From NCBI GenBank assembly GCA_032871835.1, contig CM065295.1:83135819-83199818 (forward strand): a stretch of DNA of 64,000 nucleotides, given 5' to 3'. The notes below the pieces were generated by a model. That model was not told the origin of the DNA. It ran no database searches and was given only the letters and a program-made list of their open reading frames with translations. This document shows positions 1 to 11,342 of this stretch, piece after piece. Source of the DNA: Dipteronia dyeriana. Taxonomy: Eukaryota > Streptophyta > Magnoliopsida > Sapindales > Sapindaceae. Position numbers and translations under genes: made by a program. The first letter of the stretch is position 1; every line of letters starts with the position of its first letter.

Positions 1-1070
1 CTCTTATCGTCGCCGTCATCGGTTACTAATTTAATCTGTTTTATCATATATATATATATATATATATATCGATCACTGTTTAATGTATATATTTTAGTAA
101 AATCATATATATCAATCGCTGTATATATTCTTCATCTAATCAATTGAACTAGTAAAATCAATTGGATCAAGTATTTCCAATTCTTGATGACATTTGTTCC
201 AATATACATTGATACTCTCTAATCTTAAGATATAAAAAAAATTCTGTCCGTAAACTTAAATCAAGTATTCTTCCAAAAGCACATGTGGTGGTTCAGTGGT
301 TGCTATTTGGCTTGGTTTGGTGCCATGACTTTTTAATAAAATCAGTTGTTAAAAAAAAAAAGGTTAAATCTGTACTAATCCGAAAACGGTCTAACAATTA
401 TATATGAGTTATGGGTTTTTAAACATATTTAGTGATATGCTTTCATCACTACGTTGCAGTCTTGAATTAGTTGTTGAATTGATTTTATTTTATTTTTTAA
501 TCACTTTGTTGGTTGAAAAAATTGCTAGATTCGACTTAAAAAAAAAAATCATGAACCAAATAATATATAAAGAGTCGATTGTTGATTTGAACTTTAGATT
601 TTAATTGTTATCCACGTTGTAATTGTTATTTACATTTTCCAGATCAAACATCTATGGATTCTAATGAAATTGATATCAATAATTTATTTAATATATTAAA
701 TTTATCTTGTAGGTTAATGGACAACAATTCAACAAGAAGTGTTTAACGTAAAGTGATCAAGGCATCAAGAAGAGTTGACTATTATATTTGTTAACATGTT
801 TTGGTTCTGAATATTTGATGCATTTTATTTTATTTTGAATTTGTAGATATATATTTGTGCACTTAATTATGGATTTGTATTTATGGACTTGACTTGATTA
901 TGGACTTGTATCGTTTGGAAATTCCGTTTTGAGGATTTATTTGATTAGTATTATAACTATTGTTGTTTGTATTCACTTGATTATCATTTGTATTTTGTGA
1001 TAATGGATTGTGAATTGATTTTATATCATTTTTTATTATATTTTTAATATATTTTAACGAAATTAATATT
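1..1070. other. Intergenic, no gene seen
   Basis: AT-rich DNA with a short (TA)n tract near 49-69. Open frames here are short, low in complexity and match no family I recognise. A tRNA-like A-box string (TGGTTCAGTGG) lies near 290 upstream of an A-rich run, but no matching B box is visible, so I do not call a SINE. Confidence 0.6.
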
Positions 1071-1074
1071 AACA

Positions 1075-1299
1075 GGTTAAATGGGTCGTGTAAACGGGTC
1101 ATTAAACAGGTCTTAAACGGGTCCGATAAATGGGTCATTTGACACGATCCACCGAACCCCGTTAATTAAACGGGTTATTCGTGTTAACCCATTTATATTC
1201 ATGTCGTGTTCGGGTCAATGAGGTCTGACCCGTTTAATAATCGTGTCGTGTTCGGGTTGGCTTTAACATGACCCGCCAACCCGTTTTGACACCCCTAGA
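1075..1299 (-). mobile_element. Fragment of hAT-like MITE
   Basis: The stretch is full of ACGGGT/ACCCGT words in both orientations and ends in GACACCCCTAG. Read on the minus strand it begins CTAGGGGTGTCAAAACGGG, a terminus common to plant non-autonomous hAT-type elements. The opposite terminal repeat is not visible upstream, so this is a one-ended remnant. Family assignment rests on the terminus only. Confidence 0.55.
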
Positions 1300-1401
1300 C
1301 TACTGTAAATACAGTTTTAAAATGGTACAAATATCGTCACTTTAATCGTTTTAGTGATCGTTTGGCTGGGCCAATTTCAGTTTTCGTTTTACAAAATGGT
1401 C

Positions 1402-2165
1402 ATAAACATCCATGTAGGATTAAAGATCAAAAAAAAAGGTTTTTTTTTTTTTTACTTTCTTTTTTCGGTTTGAGGATTCCGGACTTCGTCCAGACACCTA
1501 TCTTTCTGTCTTCCCCCAACTGCATGACTCACCGTGGCCCTTCGTCTCCAACTGCGTGACTCGTCGTGGCCTGTATATTGGATTCACAAAGTAGGACAAA
1601 TAAGAAACCCTGGTCCCACATGGATGTTACCGGTCAATCAGAACTCGTCTTCATTTGGATAGAATTCAAATCGTTGACTTGAGAGCTATTAATTTTCATA
1701 TATATCTTTAATTTTCATATATATCTTTCCACCAGCTAAGCTAACGTTTTGGGACTGGTCCAAAAGTTTGACAGTAAAGGGAATTGAACTTATGACCGTG
1801 CGTCTAACCACACATCACAAGCTCGATCACTTATTTATAGGCTAAAAAAAAAATTACAGGAGAGAAAAGAGGACATAAAAATGTACATTATTGTGACGAC
1901 AGTCAATTACAAAAGTAAATCAGTCAGGCTGATGATAATGAAATGCATAAAACGACCAATTGTAGGTGGGTTCCAGAGTCTCAGTCTGAGTGGGGCTGAC
2001 ACTTTTTCTATTGAAAACCGGTGTCGAGCCCACTCCATGGGGCATTGGGGCTATATATATATAGTTATATACATTTCAGGAGTGGGGAGTCCATCTTCGT
2101 GTTCATTGTTCACAGACAGAACGTTCACGAAGAGAGAGAAAGAATAGACATGGACATGGACATTA
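1402..2165 (+). pseudogene. Truncated copy of HD-Zip I promoter and start
   Basis: From about 1850 to 2165 the plus strand aligns by eye with the promoter, TATA region, 5' leader and first codons of the HD-Zip I gene on the minus strand at 54425-54205. Shared blocks include GATAATGAAATGCATAAAAC, GTGGGGCTGACA, TTGAAAACC, GTGTCGAGCCC, a TATATATA box after CATGGGGC, CAGTCCATCTTC-type leader text, GTTCATTGTTCAC, CGAAGAGA and a final start region reading Met-Asp-Met. A shorter upstream block (1402-1427, CCATGTAGGATTAAAGAT) matches 54519-54539. No homeodomain follows: after the ATG at 2150 the text diverges and the frame continues only briefly. It could be a decayed paralogue promoter or a fragment carried by a transposon. 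It may still start transcription. Confidence 0.75.
1430..1849. other. Insertion inside the promoter copy
   Basis: This block of about 420 bp separates two stretches that are nearly contiguous in the HD-Zip I promoter at 54.4-54.5 kb. It is flanked by A-rich runs and contains a minus-strand B-box-like string (AGTTCAATTCCC near 1782). A SINE-type origin is possible; I could not define target duplications. Confidence 0.4.
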
Positions 2166-2419
2166 TTAGATTTGACATTGACCCTACCCCCTACCCTACC
2201 ATTTCGGTCCATTTAGAGACTAATCTTATATGCTATATACGATATTCGAATCAAAGGGGGATGAGTGGATCCATTTGATCATGTTGAAATGCAGGACCCA
2301 CTTCACAGGTGTTGTTATTGCTATGTTATTCTTATACTGTATGAATCATTGATGAGTTCAAATCAAATACATTGGAAAAATGATAAATGGAAAATGTTCG
2401 ATACTACTTGAATGAGACT

Positions 2420-3137
2420 CGGGTCCAGTTTGATATTGTTTTTCCAGCTATTTTTGAGGCTAAAAATAATTCCGGACCAAAGACAAGGTGTTTGGTAAAA
2501 TCACGAGAAAATGATTTTTGTCACTTTTAGTTTATCCCAACTGGGTTTTGAAGAATCTATAAATAAATGCTTTTGGATTTTGACTTCTGCTTTTATAAAA
2601 CACGCTACAGTGATATTAAATGAAATTTTACTAATTTTCCAACTTTATCCTGGCATTTAACGAAATTTACCAAAAAAAATTGAGTTTACATTTCTGTATA
2701 ACAAAATTATTGTCATATCCGTATAAAAAATGAGGATAATTAATTCAATAAATTTGAATAAATAAATAAATAAATAAATAAATAAATTGAGTTAATTAAT
2801 TCAATAAAATATAATACAAATGAGACTAATTAATTCAATAAAGTACCAAAATTATATAATACTTAACACTAAATATAAATAAACAAGAAAAATGTAAAGT
2901 ATTGCACATTAGTACCATTTAGATGTTTATGTCATTTTCATAATTTTACAAACTCACGATACCTTTTACTTCAGTTTACCAAACACATCGAAATTGCTTT
3001 TAGTTCTCACAACACTTTTGAAAATCAGTTTATCAAACACTCAACTGATTCTTCCCACAACAATTCCAAAAACAATTTTCCTCACATCAATTTCAAAAAC
3101 ACTCCTCCCCACAACACAGTAATACCAAACTGGGCCT
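2420..3137. mobile_element. hAT-like MITE, about 0.7 kb
   Basis: Left end GGGTCCAGTTTGATATTG matches the reverse complement of the right end, GGCCCAGTTTGGTATTAC. The interior is AT-rich with no coding potential. Ends of the form GGGCC(A/T)GTTTGGTA are common in plant non-autonomous elements. No clear 8-bp target duplication was found. Confidence 0.55.
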
Positions 3138-4840
3138 CAGTTTTACATTACTTCCTAAGGTTTTTTTTAGTATGGCTTCTCATTTTGACTTTTAAAGACG
3201 TCAAAAGTGGCCAAAAATGATTAGGATGATTAGAAAAATTTAAGGAAAGTGTTTTTCATTATTTTTTATTTTTTCTAAAAGCTAAAATGAGAAATTATAT
3301 TTTGTAGCTTCTCTCAAAAGCACATCAATAAACACTTAAGCGTAACCCTAAGATACAATGGAGGACCATAGAAAAACCTAATGCGTGATTCTTTTCTTTC
3401 CGAATTAAAACTCAGTTGTTAGACGTATAATCATGAATATTATATCCTAAATTTGTTTCATTGATTTGTACCGGTTTGCATAAACTTTTATTTTTTAACC
3501 CAAAAAAGAAGAATAACTTATTTCATTTCATTGAAGCCTTGTAGGTATTCAATGCTTGAAATTCAGATGATGACTTGAAAATTCAAGCATGACTGCATGA
3601 GCAAGCAATACATCGATGAGGTTGGTATATAAGATAATAATCAAATTCATCGACCTTCTGACGAAAAATTAGGTGGACTAATGATAAGTCTTTAAATTCG
3701 AGTCTTATTTTCCAAATCATTAAGAGCAGATTTAGTTAATTAAAAAAATAATAATGCTTCTATGTAAAAAGGAAAGGAGATTGACACATTGTGTATTCTA
3801 ATTATATTGCTGAACTCAATGAGTCGATCTCATCCGACAAATCAAAATGAAACACGTGTATTTGGATTTCCATCAAGCAAATCAACATTGGGACACGTGT
3901 ATTTGGAATCCAATTAATCCTTAATCATACCACGAGTTACCAATATAATACACGTGGGTTTATTAAAATTATTCACTTTATAGTTTGGCTATGACTCTAT
4001 GAGAGAGAAAAACAGGGAACCGATCACGTGAGAACTGAGAAGTAAACACAAACTGGCCACTGTATTCATGTGAATTGTGATCGGTTTTGAGTTATCCAGT
4101 GACAACTAGAGGGACCAAGTCCACGTTTGCTCGATTTGTGTTGATCCGTACACGTGTAAAAGATGTCTGATTATGTGGCATTGTGGCATGTGTGACATTT
4201 TTATTTTCCAGAATTGAATTTGTCCGATACTTTGTCCAAGTTCTTGCAAGGTATCAAAATTTTTGCTTTTCAACCTTGTAAGTAACAAGTGCGCGTGGCC
4301 ACATACAATTGAAAAGTCAGCGGAGTTCCCTCACACTTGGAGGTCACAATCGTAATCAATTACACAAACATTGAATTTAGAAACTCAACTTATGTTTGTA
4401 TAAGTAAATCATAAACGATAAGTCTCCTCTGTTATGTGTATTATATAAATGAGTAAGTCTCTCTTTAGCGGTTTTTTATTTTAATTTTATTAAGGAATTT
4501 GATAAAATAATTTTATTTTTTTAAAATTTTAATTTAAATTTTTATGTGGATGATAATTTCATTAAAATCTATTTATGGATAAAATTTGATAATTTTTCGA
4601 CTAATAAAAATATTTTTCTTGTTTTTTCCTATATTTTGCCCATTTTTCAATGCTTCGTATTTAATAAAATCGGAAAAAATAATTTTATTATTTGAATTTT
4701 TTTAAAAATTTATTCGTAGGTACATTTTATTAAACATATCATCCATAAAAAAAATCAATTTAAAATTCATAAAAAACGATATGATTTCATTAAAGTATTT
4801 ATCAAAATTTAAATAAGGGATCCAGTATAAAAGACTCTTT
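3138..4840. other. Intergenic, no gene seen
   Basis: Apart from the G-box cluster, I see only AT-rich DNA without coding potential or a defined element. Confidence 0.6.
3853..4156. promoter_or_regulatory. Cluster of five CACGTG G-boxes
   Basis: Perfect CACGTG palindromes occur at 3853, 3894, 3951, 4025 and 4151, two of them in the longer repeated context ACACGTGTATTTGGA. G-box/ABRE cores bind bZIP and bHLH factors in plants. No gene start is visible within 5 kb on either strand, so the target, if any, is unknown. Confidence 0.45.
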
Positions 4841-5015
4841 TATATATATAGTAATTTTATTATAATGATATAACTTACATCAATGCATTACATATGGACC
4901 ACTGATTATAGAGTAACTTTGATAAGTGCATACACTTTGAGTCAAAATATATAAATCTAATAGCTTACATCCAACGCACCATTAAATTTACATCAGAGCG
5001 CACTGATTTGGAAAT

Positions 5016-5049
<34 letters not shown>
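4841..5049 (+). mobile_element. Micron-like MITE, copy 1
   Basis: Core of about 170 bp between two (TA)n tracts (4841-4850 and 5021-5049). It shares with the other five copies the blocks ATATGGACCACTGATTATA, TACACTTTGAGTCAAAATAT and ATCCAACGCACC, and ends near GCACTGATTTGGAAA. See the copies at 22.2, 42.9, 45.3, 45.8 and 57.7 kb. Confidence 0.65.
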
Positions 5050-5051
<2 letters not shown>

Positions 5052-7405
5052 CACTAAACCTCAATGAGGTTTAGTAACTTACATCCAGAAACAACTTTAT
5101 CATAAATTAATATTCATACATCCTACCATTAGTCAAACTTGGTTAAATTTAACGGTCGACCAAATTTGACAGTAAAAATTAAGGGTGTTTAACAAATATT
5201 AAAAATTTATATTAATTGAAAAAACAGAAAATAATTTTTTCTCTTAAAAAAATTAAAAATAGATCTCCCCCAAATAGATTTTTCCTTTTCTAAAAAAAGG
5301 TGGTTCCAATCTCCAGAGGATCTTCATTATTCTCGTTTTCCTCTTCAACCCATCTTTATAGACTATAATAACCACCACATTCATCTTCTCCGCAGTACGT
5401 TATCTATTTCATCAGCCTCCACCCACTTTCCGGCACCCTTCTCCTCCTCGAAGGAAACTAATTTGGCCAACCTCATTGATATTTTTCTTATCTCATCTCA
5501 ACAACTAATTTAATTTCTTTCTTTTTATCAATTGCTTCCTCACATTTGTTTTCTATTTATATACTTTGCTTAGTTTAGAGATGAATTATTTTGGCTGACA
5601 TCTGATTTGATGCCTGATCCGATATTAGTTTTAACATTTTGGATAGATTTTATATTTTTCGAAATGGATTGAGTATAGCTTAAAAAACGAAAAAGATAAC
5701 TTTTCTTTAATTTCAGATCTTGCACTAATTTTTAAGATTATATATAAAAACTTGAGTCAGTTTTAATGTTCATTAGTCTTTAACTAGAGTGACTCTGCAA
5801 TTGTTTTTTCGTGTTTAATTTGTTTTGCCGAACAAAAACCGATCGACTTGAATTTCTAAAGCTCTGCCAAGTAGTTGAATACACAATTCGAGCTGTGAAT
5901 CTTCTTTAATTGACCAAGGACCTAATTGTATTATTGATTTGTAAAGTTTCCTTCAATAAGGTTAATCGACCTCGATCTCCACTTGTTGTTGGGTTTCAGG
6001 GTTTTTGGTTCTTTAATAAATTTTGGTTTTCTATTTTTCTATTTTTGTTTGTTTTTCTGTTTTCTTGAATTTTAGATTTAAAAAAAAAAATCAATTCAAT
6101 TCATTTTTCATTTTTGAAGATTATATATAAAAAATTGAGTCAGTTTTAATGTTCATTAGTCTTTAACTAGAGTGACTCTGCAATTGTTTTTTCGTGTTTA
6201 ATTTGTTTTGCCGAACAAAAACCGATCGACTTGAATTTCTAAAGCTCTGCCAAGTAGTTGAATACACAATTCGAGCTGTGAATCTTCTTTAATTGACCAA
6301 GGACCTAATTGTATTATTGATTTGTAAAGTTTCCTTCAATAAGGTTAATCGACCTCGATCTCCACTTGTTGTTGGGTTTCAGGGTTTTTGGTTCTTTAAT
6401 AAATTTTGGTTTTCTATTTTTCTATTTTTGTTTGTTTTTCTGTTTTCTTGAATTTTAGATTTAAAAAAAAAAATCAATTCAATTCATTTTTCATTTTTGA
6501 AGATTATATATAAAAAATTGAGTCAGTTTTAATGTTCATTAGTCTTTAACTAGAGTGACTCTGCAATTGTTTTTTCGTGTTTAATTTGTTTTGCCGAACA
6601 AAAACCGATCGACTTGAATTTCTAAAGCTCTGCCAAGTAGTTGAATACACAATTCGAGCTGTGAATCTTCTTTAATTGACCAAGGACCTAATTGTATTAT
6701 TGATTTGTAAAGTTTCCTTCAATATGGTTAATCGACCTCGATCTCCACTTGTTGTTGGGTTTCGGGGCTTTTGGTTCTTTAATAAATTATGGTTTTCTAT
6801 TTTTCTATTTTTGTTTGTTTTTCTGTTTTCTTGAATTTTAGATTTAAAAAAAATCAATTCAATTCATTTTTCATTTTTTAAGATTATATACAAAAGCTTG
6901 AGTCGGTTTTAATATTCATTAGTCTTTAACTAGAGTGACTCTGCAATTGTTTTTTCGTGTTTAATTTGTTTTGCCGAACAAAAACTGATCGACTTGAATT
7001 CTAAAGCTCTGCCAAGTAGTTGAATACACAATTCGAGTTAATTTTATTATTGATTTGTAAAGTTTCCTTCAATATGGTTAATCGACCTCGATCTCCACTT
7101 GTTGTTGGGTTTCAGGGTTTTTTATTCTTTAATAAATTTTGGTTTTCTATTTTTATATTTTTGTTTGTTTTTCTGTTTTCTTGAATTTTAGATTTTAAAA
7201 AAAAATTCAATTCAATTCAATTTTCATTTTTTAATTTTTATTTAGGAATTAGGGGTAGTTTAGTCTTTTGACGGTCAATTTGATCGATTGTTAAATTTAA
7301 CTAAGTTTGACTAACGGTAGGGACAACAAGGGATGTGAGTATCAATTTATGATATAGTTGTTTCTGAATTCAAAAAAACAAACTTGAGGGAGATGTAATG
7401 CAATT
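5048..7405. mobile_element. Long-TIR element carrying a tandem array
   Basis: The left arm (about 5048-5180) and right arm (about 7265-7405) are inverted repeats of roughly 130-140 bp. Shared text reading inward includes ATTGCA, CAGAAACAACT, TATCATAAATT, CCATTAGTCAAACTT/CCGTTAGTCAAACTT and GTTAAATTTAAC. Long TIRs suggest a Mutator-like non-autonomous element. No transposase is encoded. Its ends resemble the shorter elements at 33.5 and 35.0 kb (TTGCACTA-type terminus). The left end abuts the (TA)n of the Micron-like copy, so the target duplication cannot be read. Confidence 0.55.
5733..7232 (+). repeat. Tandem array, 383-bp unit, about four copies
   Basis: The marker AGT(C/T)(A/G)G before TTTTAAT recurs at 5755, 6138, 6521 and 6901, giving periods of 383, 383 and 380. 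Units 1 to 3 are almost identical. Unit 4 has more substitutions and lacks a block of about 35 bp after AATTCGAG. The unit contains TTCTGTTTTCTTGAATTTTAG and an A-run, has no open frame, and looks like a spacer expansion within the surrounding TIR element. Confidence 0.9.
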
Positions 7406-8250
7406 TACTTTTTTAGATATATAATAAAAGAATTAAAGTGACACAATTAACTAGAATATCTGGTGGGTAGATACTAATTAATTAATTCAAACAATTAATA
7501 GTTTGAGAGTTTCTGTAGGAACTTTTAGGGACCAAAAAGTATACGTCAAATGGTTTACAGGTAGATTTGGATGAATAAGATGGACCATCAAGACTTATCC
7601 AACTGATGAGGATGATATTATCCAAATTATATTTTATTTTATTTTATTATTTCTTATGTATTTAATCGAGTACACTTTCTTTTCATTATGAAGTTATGAT
7701 CAATGTCACTATTTCCTTCATTATCTTCTTCCAATGTATATTGAGATTATAAGAACAGCTGATTGATCCATTGAAATGACAGAATTAATCGGTCAGATTT
7801 TGTAAAACCAAAATAAATTAACTTTTGATTTTTCAAAGGGAAAAGAAAGATTTCGTTGTCTTGTATAAGAGAATTGATGAAAATAAGGGGTTGGTATTGG
7901 ATTAGTATTTTAATGGACAATTTTAGGGTGTAAGAATTTTATAGATTTGTAAGACTATTGTGATTAGTAGGATAATTAGGATTATACTTTTATATTATTA
8001 TGATTATATAGACTAGACTTTTAGAATTCTGAAAGAGTGTTTAGACTTTATTTATAGACTATTATGATTATCTTGACTTTATTTCAAGATTTGTTGGACT
8101 TTTATAAATATGAATTTTTAAGATTATTTTACTTTCTCTACATATTAATAAATACTCATACCCAATATGACACCCAATATATGTGGTTGTGATTGAATGA
8201 CATTAACTTATAATTTCAAGACGTCCTTACTAGAGAACCACTATATATAT
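7406..8250. other. Intergenic, no gene seen
   Basis: AT-rich. The stretch from about 7885 (GGTATTGGATTAGTATTTTA) resembles in style the degenerate element near 16 kb, but no paired end is visible. Confidence 0.5.
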
Positions 8251-8471
8251 CAGTGTTCTAGAAATCGGTCTAGACGGTCGATTAATCGCTTCAATTCCTT
8301 TAGACGGCTGGTTACTGAGGAAAATTGGACAAAATTGGTCTCATTCCACGGTCTCTGACTAATCGTGTAAGACGGTGACTAATCGGTTAGACGGTCAGAC
8401 AGAGTCAAAACTAATGACCAATACTAGTCAGTTAAAAAAAACATTGTTTTTAATTTCAAAGCCTTACTTCT

Positions 8472-9072
8472 AAGGGCCAGTTTGGTATTGTTTTTGAAAA
8501 TTTAAAATCATATTATTTTATAATTTTAATATAAAATGATGTTTGATAAAACTTCCAAAAGTGATTAATTGATAATCTAACAAGTTTTAACAGTGATTTT
8601 GAGAAGTATGTGAGGGGTTACTTTTTGAAAGTGATTATGGAATAATCTATTTTAGCATTTAATATTTATTTTAAAATATCGTTATTATCCGTATGAAATC
8701 AAGTTAAAATCATTTATATTCCTTATTTCATTTCAAAATTAAATATTCTATTTAAATATTGATTTGATTTATAAAATATTTTAAAAATATTTTTATTGTT
8801 CTTATGGATTTTTTTTTCCAATTTAAATATTCTACTTAAATATTCATTTAATATATGTAATTAATGAAAAAAAAATGAAATATGGTATAATCTTATGTAC
8901 ATTTTAGTCATTGTAACTAATCTCAGCACTTTTTATATTGTTTTTGAGCTATATAGTGATTTTAAAAATACAATTAACCAAACATCTGCTGATTAATTTC
9001 ACAGCTGATTATTCATTCAACACAGATAACAGTGATTATTACAAAAGTTACAGTAATACCATACTGGCCCTA
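8472..9072. mobile_element. hAT-like MITE, nested
   Basis: The left end AAGGGCCAGTTTGGTATTG and the reverse complement of the right end, AGGGCCAGTATGGTATTAC, match at nearly every base. About 600 bp, no coding capacity. It lies inside the 1.46-kb TIR element, so it is the younger insertion. Confidence 0.6.
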
Positions 9073-9086
9073 AGTTCTTACAACTT

Positions 9087-9189
9087 ACAAACCAAAACCA
9101 ATTCGTTCCCTTCATTTTCAATTGGATAATTAAATGTCGGCACAAACCAAAACCAATTTGTTCCCTTCATCTTCAATTGGATAATTTGA
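9087..9189 (+). repeat. Tandem duplication, 55-bp unit
   Basis: CAAACCAAAACCAATT(C/T)GTTCCCTTCAT followed by TTCAATTGGATAATT occurs twice, at 9087 and 9142. A second short duplication (TTTTTATCAATTAGTTTGTT, starting near 9383 and 9438) follows in the same element. Confidence 0.85.
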
Positions 9190-9789
9190 TTGGGTAATAT
9201 TAAAGATCGGTAACAAATTAAGTAGCTAGTAGTTGCTAGTTGGTGACACTGACACGTCATGCTTCTTCGGCTTGAGTACATGATCAATGACATAAATTGA
9301 AGAATCAAACATTGATTTGACAATTGTCAAACGTAATAAAAGAAATTTAGAAAATATATACTAAAATTGTTAGCTTTTATTTTTTTTATCAATTAGTTTG
9401 TTAACTTGTTGCTGTTTGTTAGAATTTACAATTTATCATTTTTATCAATTAGTTTGTTAACTTGTTTATGTTTGGATTTGAATTGGTTTATGATTGCATT
9501 TCGATGGGTGTCATGGGATTTTGATTGGTTTATGATTGAATTTGATTGATAATTTACTAATCATGCATTTGTGGATTTGGAAAGAATTTTCTTAGGATTT
9601 GATAGTTTGAATTTGTATATAATTGTGTTTTCTGATTAATCACCGACTAATCGACCTAGACACTGGGCGCTGGATCTCCGTTCGACTAGCATCTAACACT
9701 TACTAGAACATTGATATATATTAGTAAAACAACTATATCTTTAGTCACACTAGTCATTACAGTTTATGTATAAATAAACCATTATTTAC

Positions 9790-10756
9790 TGTAAATCGTA
9801 ATTTGCAATCAAACCTGGCTGGTATCATGGAAAACAGAAAGTAACAGCATAAGAAAATCACGTTAGAAAACAGAGTTTCACACGGTGTCCTTAAGACAAT
9901 TTCGCCGGACAACACCGTATGTGTATTAGGCGATTGTCTCCCAGGATACAACGGTTCAACAGTGGTAGGTCGAAGCACTATCCACTACCAGCGAACTCAA
10001 ACCGAGTTTGAACTTACCAAGAAAATCAGAGAAGAAAAGAATTCGGCTGCTCAAAAGAAAACTGTAATTATTTTTCTGTAGGTTGAACAAAATATTAGAG
10101 ATATTAAATACCCAAACCGAAACACTAGGGTTTTGGGATTAATTCAGGATTATTTTGGAAAATTCGTTTTTGATTTAATAAGGAAATGATTTAATTAGAT
10201 AATATTCTCCAAAGAGATTTATTTCTAATTAAAACTCGATTCTGTATTCTTAGTGATCAAGTAAGAAATCAGAATCCAAACAATTAAAGCTTTCCTTATT
10301 CATCACAATAAAAAAATGTTGATATAGGGAAGTGACAAAAGGTCAACTGGACTCTTACGGTCCAATTAGAGCGGCATTCGTGTCCGCAGATCGCGCCCAC
10401 ACACGAGTCGTGCATTCAAAGGTTCGGGGTCCATGATTTGCACCCCTCCCCCCTACGCGCGCGAGAGAGAGCCACTATACCACACATGTTGATAGCTCAT
10501 ATCACACATTCACTTATAAACTACATATAAGTGATTTCCCTAAGCAATGTGTAATTCATTTTAATCCCTACACAATGGGTCCACTTTGAGACTCAATTTA
10601 TCATTCACCCATTAACCATTTTGTGAATTTGAGTATACCATTTCGAAGTTCTCACGGAGGAGAATTCGAATCCACTTTAATAATCTATTTCTATGGAATT
10701 TATCATACTCAATTTGTGCTCTCAAAATGAGAGTTTATCACAAAAAAATTCCAACA
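9790..10756 (-). repeat. 3' LTR of the copia element
   Basis: 967 bp, beginning TGTTGGAATTT (at 10756, minus strand) and ending at the TTTAC target duplication. Its first 147 bp match the 5' LTR remnant with about 8 differences by eye (roughly 5 percent), which implies an old insertion. The length includes a GC-rich nested insertion of about 160 bp (10325-10485). Confidence 0.85.
10325..10485 (-). mobile_element. SINE-like insertion in the LTR
   Basis: A GC-rich block inside an AT-rich LTR, flanked by the 9-bp direct repeat ATGTTGATA (10316-10324 and 10486-10494). On the minus strand it begins with a good Pol III A box, TGGTATAGTGG, followed about 30-40 nt later by a B-box-like GGTGCAAATCATGG. 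This layout fits a tRNA-derived SINE. No second intact LTR exists in the window to serve as an empty site. Confidence 0.6.
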
Positions 10757-11342
10757 ATCCCCCACATGAATGAAATTGACTTAGGAGACACAAAGAAGAT
10801 GTTTGGTAAGTTCAAACGGTCGAAACCTCCATAGGATAGGTACCCCTTTGAACCTTCCATTGTAAAGGTATGCTTACTTTACTGGCTGATCAGTAAATGT
10901 AATATCCTTGAACTATTCTGCCGTTTTATGTAAACGATCACACACCTTACACAGGTATCTTCCAGACTCGATTTGGTTCTCATTTTTTTATTCGTTTTGG
11001 CCATGAACATGCGTCTGGTTCTGTGAGAGTCTCTGGAGAATATAATCTTTCACTATTCTCTTTTATAAGCGGCCCCACCTCTCTCTCACATAGGTGTTTT
11101 CTTAATTAAGAGTAACCCGCTTTACTCTGCTCGGATTTCCATAGCTAGGAATTTCGACGCATAAGAATTATTAAAAACCACAGTTTAACCTTTTCTCTAC
11201 GGGCATCACTGTTTCATCACAGGAATGGACTTGAGGGTAACCCCTACAGTGATCCAACTGAGTCTTACAACTTGGTTGTCCCAATGAACCTAGATCTTGG
11301 GATCTCCAGTCAATTAGGTTGGGTGTTCATTGTATCGACCTT

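Larger units (their letters stand above)
8251..9713. mobile_element. TIR element, 1.46 kb, with nested MITE
   Basis: The left end CAGTGTTCTAGAAATCGG and the reverse complement of the right end, CAATGTTCTAGTAAGTG, form a terminal inverted repeat. Both halves carry GACGGTCGATTAATCG-like or CGACTAATCG words facing each other. ATATATA flanks both sides as a possible target duplication. The middle is occupied by a second element (8472-9072). Confidence 0.5.
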
